This document shows positions 58,304 to 64,000 of a DNA stretch of 64,000 nucleotides, in pieces (the first letter of the stretch is position 1; each line of letters opens with the position of its first letter). The stretch lies in assembly GCA_028290405.1 (NCBI GenBank), contig JAQGJX010000145.1, positions 1-64,000 of the forward strand, given 5' to 3'. The notes beneath the pieces are model-generated. The model was not told where the DNA came from and ran no database searches. It was given only the letters and a program-made list of their open reading frames with translations. Source of the stretch: Hyphomicrobiales bacterium. GTDB lineage: Bacteria; Pseudomonadota; Alphaproteobacteria; Rhizobiales; Beijerinckiaceae. A program made the translations under genes and the position numbers.

Positions 58304-58357
58304 CTATGGCCGCCCCGGTCCTGGCGCGCTGGATACTACGATGGTCGAGGTTTTCAC
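58304..58357 (-). CDS. Putative branched-chain leader peptide MKTSTIVVSSAPGPGRP (17 aa)
   Basis: GTG start, upstream GGAG, Ile-Val-Val codons, TAG stop just before the attenuator. Confidence 0.78.
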   Translation of the reverse strand: MKTSTIVVSSAPGPGRP

Positions 58358-58465
58358 GGCCTGCTCCAAAAGTGGACGGCAAGTTAGCCGAGGGCGGCCG
58401 CAGGGTCAAGGAGGCGCTCGCGCGGTCGTTCTTCAAGCGCCCCGCCCCGCGTGCTACCGTGCGCT

Positions 58466-58990
58466 ATGGCTTCATCTCCCCGCAGACCCTCCCGGCCCCG
58501 CCCGCTGTCCGACCTGGTCGGGGCGGCGCTGCATCCCGTGGCGGCCAAGCAGGGGTTCGGCGAGAGCGACATCATTCTCCACTGGGGCGACATCATCGGG
58601 CCGCGGCTGGCGGCGGTGAGCGAGCCGCTGCGGCTGCAATGGGCGCCCCGCCCTCCCAATCGCTCGCCGGACGCCCCGCCGGAGCCCGCCACGCTGATCG
58701 TGCGCATGGAAGGGGCGTTCGCCATCGAATTGCAGCACCTCGCGCCCATCGTCATCGAACGCGTAAACGCCCGGCTGGGTTGGCGCTGCATCGGGCGCAT
58801 CGCCGTGCGACAGGGACCGGTGCGCAAGGCGCCCCCCCGTCGCCCGCCCCCCGCGCCGGTCGATCCGGACGCCGCCCTGAGGGCGCAGGCCGCAGCGGCG
58901 CCGATCCTGGACGACGGCCTGCGCGCCGCGCTGGCAAGGCTGGGCACGGCGGCGATGTCCGATCCAAAAAATCGGCGAAAGGAGCAGTAG
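58466..58990 (+). CDS. DUF721 domain-containing (DciA-like) protein
   Basis: PLSDLVGAALHPVAAKQGFGESDIILHWGDIIGPRLAAVSEPLRLQW; ATLIVRMEGAFAIELQHLAPIVIERVNARLG. Confidence 0.82.
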   Translation: MASSPRRPSRPRPLSDLVGAALHPVAAKQGFGESDIILHWGDIIGPRLAAVSEPLRLQWAPRPPNRSPDAPPEPATLIVRMEGAFAIELQHLAPIVIERVNARLGWRCIGRIAVRQGPVRKAPPRRPPPAPVDPDAALRAQAAAAPILDDGLRAALARLGTAAMSDPKNRRKEQ

Positions 58991-59125
58991 GCAGTAGGCA
59001 GTCGGGAGTAGGCTACAACCGGAAGCGGTCTCTCGGCCGGATGGCCGCGAAGGCCCGCCACGACAGGCGCCACGCTCACGCCGACCCGCGAGACCCCCGA
59101 CTGCCGACTGCCTACCGCCTACTGC
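58984..59125. repeat. Inverted pair of GCAGTAGGC-type low-complexity repeat arms
   Basis: Left 58984-59012 gcagtaggcagtaggcagtcgggagtagg; right 59094-59125 reverse complement GCAGTAGGCGGTAGGCAGTCGGCAGTCGGGGG. Confidence 0.7.
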
Positions 59126-59265
59126 CTGCCGCCTGCCGCCTGCCGCCCTCCTCCCCTCCGGCCCCTTGCCCCGTCCCTCGACTTGCCACAATCTCTTGGC
59201 TACTTCTTCCGGCAACGGCCCCGTTGGGGCCTATCTCTTTGCGCTCAGCAGGATCGGACACTCTC

Positions 59266-59928
59266 ATGGCGACGCCCTTGACCTTCACACGCCGGCGGGC
59301 CCTCGAACTGGGCGGCTCGGCGCTGGCCGTCGCAGCGCTGGCGGGCTCCTCCGCCGCTCCGGCGCTGGCGCAGAACGCGACCGTCCCGCTCGACGCGCTC
59401 CTGAAGGAAGGCCCGGTGGCCGACATCTGGCTTGGTGAAAAGTCGGCGCCCATCACGATCGTGGAATACGCATCCACCACGTGCTCGCACTGCGCAGCCT
59501 TCCATGCAGGCACGTTCAAGGAACTGAAATCCAAGTACATCGAAACCGGCAAGGTGCGTTTTGTGCTGCGGGAGTTTCCCTTGAACCCCGTCGACATGGC
59601 CGCCTACATGCTTGCGCGCTGCTCAGGCGACGACAAGCGCTACGCCGTCGTCGACCTGCTCTTCAGCCAGCAAAAGGCCTGGGTCACGGACAAGCCGCTC
59701 GTGGGCCTGAGCGCCCTGCTCAAGCAGACGGGCATGTCGCAGTCGTCCTTCGAAAGCTGCCTCAAGGACAAGGCGATGTACGACAAGATCGGGGAAGCGC
59801 GCGACCTCGCCAGCGAGAAGTTCGGCGTCAACTCCACGCCGACGTTCTTCGTCAATGGCCAGCGCCTGGTGGGAGACGTCTCCCTGGCCGAGATGGAAAA
59901 GGTGATGCTTCCGCTCATCAAGGGCTGA
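59266..59928 (+). CDS. DsbA family / thioredoxin-fold protein with Tat-like signal
   Basis: TRRRALELGGSALAVAALAG; APITIVEYASTTCSHCAAFHAGTF CxxC; FGVNSTPTFFVNGQRLVG. Confidence 0.9.
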   Translation: MATPLTFTRRRALELGGSALAVAALAGSSAAPALAQNATVPLDALLKEGPVADIWLGEKSAPITIVEYASTTCSHCAAFHAGTFKELKSKYIETGKVRFVLREFPLNPVDMAAYMLARCSGDDKRYAVVDLLFSQQKAWVTDKPLVGLSALLKQTGMSQSSFESCLKDKAMYDKIGEARDLASEKFGVNSTPTFFVNGQRLVGDVSLAEMEKVMLPLIKG

Positions 59929-59962
59929 ACGGGCGCCTTCGGGCCGTTTCACACAGGAAAAT

Positions 59963-59993
59963 ACGGGCCCCGGCTTGCGTCGGGGCGCCGTTT
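59963..59993 (+). terminator. Terminator-like hairpin after DsbA-like gene
   Basis: ACGG-GCCCCG-GCTTGCGT-CGGGGC-G-CCGT then TTTA. Confidence 0.5.
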
Positions 59994-60139
59994 ATGACCG
60001 CTTAAGGACGCATCGCGGGCGCACAGCCCCCGCGGTGTTTCCGCCAGCGCCGCGCGCCCGACCATGCGACGCCGTGAACTCCAGCGCCCTGCGCGCGCCG
60101 GCGATGAGCCGCGGCGCCGTGCGCGTGAGGAATTGAGTT

Positions 60140-63100
60140 ATGAAGTTCAACAAGTTGCGGCTCGTCGGCTTCAAGAGTTTCTGCGAGTCCACCGATTTCC
60201 AGATCGAGCCCGGCCTCACGGGCGTCGTAGGGCCCAACGGCTGCGGCAAGTCGAACCTCGTCGAAGCCATGCGCTGGGTGATGGGCGAGAACTCCTACAA
60301 GTCCATGCGCGCCTCCGGCATGGACGACGTGATTTTCTCCGGCTCCGGCAACCGCCCGGCGCGCAACATGGCCGAAGTCGGCCTGGTGCTCGACAATTCC
60401 GACCGCACCGCCCCGGCGGCCTTCAACGACGCCGACCTGCTGGAGGTCACCCGCCGCATCGAGCGCGAGGAAGGCTCGGTCTACCGCGTCAACGGCAAGG
60501 AAGTGCGCGCCCGCGACGTGCAATTGCTCTTCGCCGACGCCTCCACGGGCGCGCGCTCGCCCGCCATGGTGCGCCAGGGCATGATCGGCGAAATCATCTC
60601 CGCCAAGCCCCAGCAGCGCCGCCGCATTCTGGAAGAAGCGGCGGGCGTCGCGGGGCTGCATTCGCGCCGGCACGAGGCCGAGCTGCGCCTGAAGGGCGCG
60701 GAGGACAACCTCAACCGCCTGGAAGACGTCATCAAGCAACTGGATTCGCAGGTGGAAAGCCTGCGCCGCCAAGCCCGCCAGGCGGGCCGCTACAAGAACC
60801 TCGCCGCCGACATCCGCAAGGGCGAGGCGCTGGTGCTCTACATCTCCCACCGCGAGATCACCGAGCAGATCGCCGCCGCGGAAAAGAAGCTGGCGGACGA
60901 CGTCCGCGAGGTGGAGGAGCGCACGCGCCAGCAGGCCGAGGCCGCCAAGCTGCAGGCCATCGCGGCCTATGAGCTTCCGCCCCTGCGCGACGCCGAGGCG
61001 AAGGCCGGCGCGACGCTCCAGCGACTTGTGCTCGCACGCGAGCAGCTGGAGGGCGAGGAACAGCGCGCCAAGCAGCGCGGCGCCGAACTGGAGCGCCGTC
61101 TCGCCCAGCTCGACCGGGACCTCGCGCGCGAGCGCGCGCTGATCGACGACGCCGCCGGGGTGCTGGCGAAGCTCGACGCCGAGAACGCCGACCTGGAGCT
61201 GGCGGGCGAAGAATCGGAGGAAAGCGACTGGGCCGCCAAGGAAAAGCTGGCGGACGCCGAGGGCCGGCTGATCGAGACCGAGCAGGCGCTGGCCGCCGCG
61301 CAATCGGCGCTGTCGGACCTGAACGCGCGGCGCACCGCGCTGGAGCAGGCGCTGAGCGGCGAGGAGCAGCGGCTGCGGCGCTTCGAGGCCGAACTGGCGG
61401 GCGTCGCGCGCGAACTGGAGGCTCTGCGCGAGCAGGCTGGCAGCGAAGAGGATTTCGCCGAGGCCGCCGAGCGGCTGGAGGGCGCGCAGGTCGCGCTCGA
61501 CATGGCCGAGGAAGCCGCCCTCGCCGCCGAGGAGGCCCACACGGGCGCCCGCGAACATGAAACGCAGACGCGCGCGCCCCACACGGAGGCCGAGCGCAAG
61601 GCGCAGCGGCTGGAGACCGAGGCGCGCACCCTCTCCAAGCTGCTCGCCACCGCCGAGAGCGACCTGTGGCCCCCGGTCGTCGACGACATCAGCGTCGACA
61701 AGGGCTATGAGGCGGCGCTTGGCGCGGCGCTGGGCGACGATCTCGACGCCTCCACCAATTCGTCCGCCCCCGCACACTGGGGCCAGACGGCGGCGAGCCC
61801 GGACGATCCCGCCCTGCCGCCGGGCGTGCATCCGCTGTCGCGCCTTGTGCGCGCGCCCGCGCAGCTCGCGCGGCGCCTTGCGCAGATCGGCGTGGTGGTG
61901 CGCACCGACGGCGCGCAATTCCAGCGCATGCTGAAGCCCGGCCAGCGGCTCGTGTCCAAGGAGGGCGACCTGTGGCGCTGGGACGGTTTCACCGCCGCCG
62001 CCGAAGCCCCCACGCCGGCCGCGCGGCGCCTTGTGGAAAAGAACCGGCTCGGCGAGCTCAACGAGCAGGTCGAGGAGGCGCGCGCCGAGGCCGACGTTCT
62101 GAAAGCCCGCAACGAGGCCGCGCAAGCCGCCGTGCGCATGGCGGCCGTCGCGGAGACGCAGGCGCGCGCGGACGTGCGCAACGCGCAGAAGACGCTGGCG
62201 GAAGCCCGCGACGCCTCGGCCGCCGTGGAGCGCAAGCGCGGTCAGGTGGCGGCCCGCCTCTCCGCCCTTGAGGAAGCCGCGAGCCGCCTGTCGCGCAGCC
62301 GCGACGAGGCCGCCGCCCAGCACCAGGAAGCCACCGAGGCGCTGGAGACCCTGGCGCCCACGCAGGCGCTGCAAACCAAGCTCGATCGCGCCCGCGCCTC
62401 GGCGGCGCACGCGCGCGCTGAAACGTCCGAAGCGCGCGCCGCCGTGCAGGGCCTTGCGCGCGAGGCGCAGATCCGCACCCAGCGCCGGCAGGCCATCGCC
62501 AACGAACGCACGTCATGGGACGAGCGCCGCGCCCGCGCCACCCAGCAGATCGCCGACTTCGAAGAGCGCATCGGCGAGGCGCGCGAAGAGCAGATGGAGC
62601 TGGCCGAAGCGCCCGACCTCTTCCTGCAGCGCCGCCGCGCGCTGATGAACGAGATCGACCAGGCCGAAGAAGGCCGCAAGCAAGCCTCCGACCGGCGGGC
62701 GGAAGCTGAAACGCGCCTCGCCGAATCCGACCGCATCGCCCGCAGCGCGCTGGACGCCATGGGCGCCGTGCGCGAGGAGCGCGCACGCTCGGAGTCCCGC
62801 GTCGAAGGCCTGCGCAACCGTCGCGACGACATCGTGCGCGCCATCGCCGCCGACCTTGAATGCGAGCCTGCGGCGCTGGCGGAACTCGCGGGCGTGTCGC
62901 CCGGCGACAAGCTGCCGGAGCTGGGCGTCGTCGAGCGCAAGCTGGAAGAGCTGAAGGCCGACCGGGAGCGCCTTGGGGCGGTGAACCTGCGCGCCGACGA
63001 CGAGCTCACCGAGATCGAGTCGCGCCGCGACGCCATGGTGCGCGAGCGCGACGACCTGACTGAGGCCATCCGCAAGCTGCGGCTCGCCATCCAGAACCTC

Positions 63101-63601
63101 AACAAGGAAGGCCGCGAGCGGCTTGCGGCGGCGTTCGACGTGGTGAACGGCCATTTCAAGGAGCTTTTCACGACGCTGTTCGGCGGCGGCGCGGCCGAGC
63201 TGCAACTGGTGGAATCCGACGATCCGCTGGAAGCGGGCCTCGAAATCCTCGCCCGCCCGCCCGGCAAGAAGCCGCAGACGATGACGCTCTTGTCCGGCGG
63301 CGAGCAGGCCCTCACGGCCATGTCGCTCATCTTCGCGGTGTTCCTCACCAACCCCTCGCCGATCTGCGTGCTGGACGAGGTGGACGCGCCGCTGGACGAC
63401 GCCAACGTGGAGCGCTTCTGCAACCTGCTCGACGAGATGCGCAAGAAGACCGACACGCGCTTCGTGACCATCACCCACAATCCCATCACGATGGCGCGCA
63501 TGGACCGCCTGTTCGGGGTGACGATGGCCGAGCGCGGCGTCTCCCAACTGGTGAGCGTGGACCTCGGTCAGGCCGAGCAATTGATCGAGGCCGCCGAATA
63601 G
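60140..63601 (+). CDS. smc: Chromosome segregation protein SMC
   Basis: MKFNKLRLVGFKSFCESTDFQIEPGLTGVVGPNGCGKSNLVEAMRWVMGE; coiled coil, hinge; LLSGGEQALTAMSLIFAVF...VLDEVDAPLDDANV. Confidence 0.97.
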   Translation: MKFNKLRLVGFKSFCESTDFQIEPGLTGVVGPNGCGKSNLVEAMRWVMGENSYKSMRASGMDDVIFSGSGNRPARNMAEVGLVLDNSDRTAPAAFNDADLLEVTRRIEREEGSVYRVNGKEVRARDVQLLFADASTGARSPAMVRQGMIGEIISAKPQQRRRILEEAAGVAGLHSRRHEAELRLKGAEDNLNRLEDVIKQLDSQVESLRRQARQAGRYKNLAADIRKGEALVLYISHREITEQIAAAEKKLADDVREVEERTRQQAEAAKLQAIAAYELPPLRDAEAKAGATLQRLVLAREQLEGEEQRAKQRGAELERRLAQLDRDLARERALIDDAAGVLAKLDAENADLELAGEESEESDWAAKEKLADAEGRLIETEQALAAAQSALSDLNARRTALEQALSGEEQRLRRFEAELAGVARELEALREQAGSEEDFAEAAERLEGAQVALDMAEEAALAAEEAHTGAREHETQTRAPHTEAERKAQRLETEARTLSKLLATAESDLWPPVVDDISVDKGYEAALGAALGDDLDASTNSSAPAHWGQTAASPDDPALPPGVHPLSRLVRAPAQLARRLAQIGVVVRTDGAQFQRMLKPGQRLVSKEGDLWRWDGFTAAAEAPTPAARRLVEKNRLGELNEQVEEARAEADVLKARNEAAQAAVRMAAVAETQARADVRNAQKTLAEARDASAAVERKRGQVAARLSALEEAASRLSRSRDEAAAQHQEATEALETLAPTQALQTKLDRARASAAHARAETSEARAAVQGLAREAQIRTQRRQAIANERTSWDERRARATQQIADFEERIGEAREEQMELAEAPDLFLQRRRALMNEIDQAEEGRKQASDRRAEAETRLAESDRIARSALDAMGAVREERARSESRVEGLRNRRDDIVRAIAADLECEPAALAELAGVSPGDKLPELGVVERKLEELKADRERLGAVNLRADDELTEIESRRDAMVRERDDLTEAIRKLRLAIQNLNKEGRERLAAAFDVVNGHFKELFTTLFGGGAAELQLVESDDPLEAGLEILARPPGKKPQTMTLLSGGEQALTAMSLIFAVFLTNPSPICVLDEVDAPLDDANVERFCNLLDEMRKKTDTRFVTITHNPITMARMDRLFGVTMAERGVSQLVSVDLGQAEQLIEAAE

Positions 63602-63709
63602 CGGCCTTTATTCAGGCGTCGCGGCCGCTTGCTCCCCTGCGCCCGCAATGGCAGTGTGCGGCAGGACTGGCCGCGCAAATGCGCCAGCGTATTTCGGGGG
63701 AAAGCGCAC

Positions 63710-64000
63710 ATGCGGCGCCAGTTTTTGATCTCACTTCTCGGTTCGGCGGCGGCTCTCGCCGTTTACGCAGGGGCCGCTTGCGCGCAGGCCAATTATCCTG
63801 ACCGGCCCATCCGCGTCGTGCTGGGCTTTGCGGCGGGGTCGGGGGCGGACATTCCTGCGCGCTTTTATGCGGAGGAGCTGCGCAAGATCACCGGCGGCGC
63901 CACGTTCCTGATCGACAACAAGCCCGGCGCGTCCGGCAACCTCTCGGTCGACGCGGCCGCGAAAGCCAAGCCAGACGGCTACACGCTTCTGCTGGCGTCC
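63710..64000 (+). CDS. Bug/TctC family substrate-binding protein, truncated by window end
   Basis: Signal peptide; ANYPDRPIRVVLGFAAGSGADIPARFYAEELRKITGGATFLIDNKPGASGNLSVDAAAKAKPDGYTLLLAS. Confidence 0.88.
   Translation, partial: MRRQFLISLLGSAAALAVYAGAACAQANYPDRPIRVVLGFAAGSGADIPARFYAEELRKITGGATFLIDNKPGASGNLSVDAAAKAKPDGYTLLLAS

Noticed and set aside
58225-59265. Upstream part of the 567-aa ORF ending at 59928
   Set aside because: Runs through ilv leader, DUF721 gene and repeat arms; the DsbA-like gene starts at 59266.
60002-62410. 802-aa minus-strand ORF opposite smc
   Set aside because: Shadow ORF of the coiled-coil smc gene with biased composition; no start context or domain.

Overview
GC-rich (alphaproteobacterial, probably Hyphomicrobiales-like) chromosomal window. 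All calls come from reading the sequence and the supplied ORFs; no database search was run. Left part (about 0-15 kb): an accessory catabolic region with a truncated NDP-forming acyl-CoA synthetase (missed by the ATG/stop ORF track), an ACMSD-type amidohydrolase, a gentisate-dioxygenase-like cupin, a class II aldolase family protein, an IclR regulator, an MhpA-like FAD hydroxylase, a LigI-like lactonase, dehydrogenases, a VOC dioxygenase and a 4,5-dihydroxyphthalate-decarboxylase-like protein. About 15-24 kb: two tandem tiny membrane ORFs, a serralysin-like RTX metalloprotease and a formate dehydrogenase cluster (DUF3305, Tat small protein, alpha, beta, gamma). About 24-43 kb: orphan Bug/TctC binding proteins, a UbiD decarboxylase, a lone molybdenum-hydroxylase large subunit, a two-subunit Mo-hydroxylase, a haem-c protein, LLM and VOC proteins and a PPTase. 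About 43-64 kb: two methyltransferases, tRNA-Lys(CTT), leuA, an HWE/HisKA_2 kinase, NUDIX, PhzF, ilvC, LysE, ilvH, ilvI, a DUF721 protein, a DsbA-like protein and smc. The best non-ORF observations are uncalled leader-peptide/attenuator structures upstream of ilvI (MKTSTIVVSSAPGPGRP plus a U-tract hairpin) and leuA (four Leu codons plus alternative hairpins), a perfect palindromic CtrA-type box, an IclR-region operator candidate, several dispersed hairpin repeats, and the tandem small-membrane-protein pair. I found no CRISPR array, transposase, integrase or defence system.
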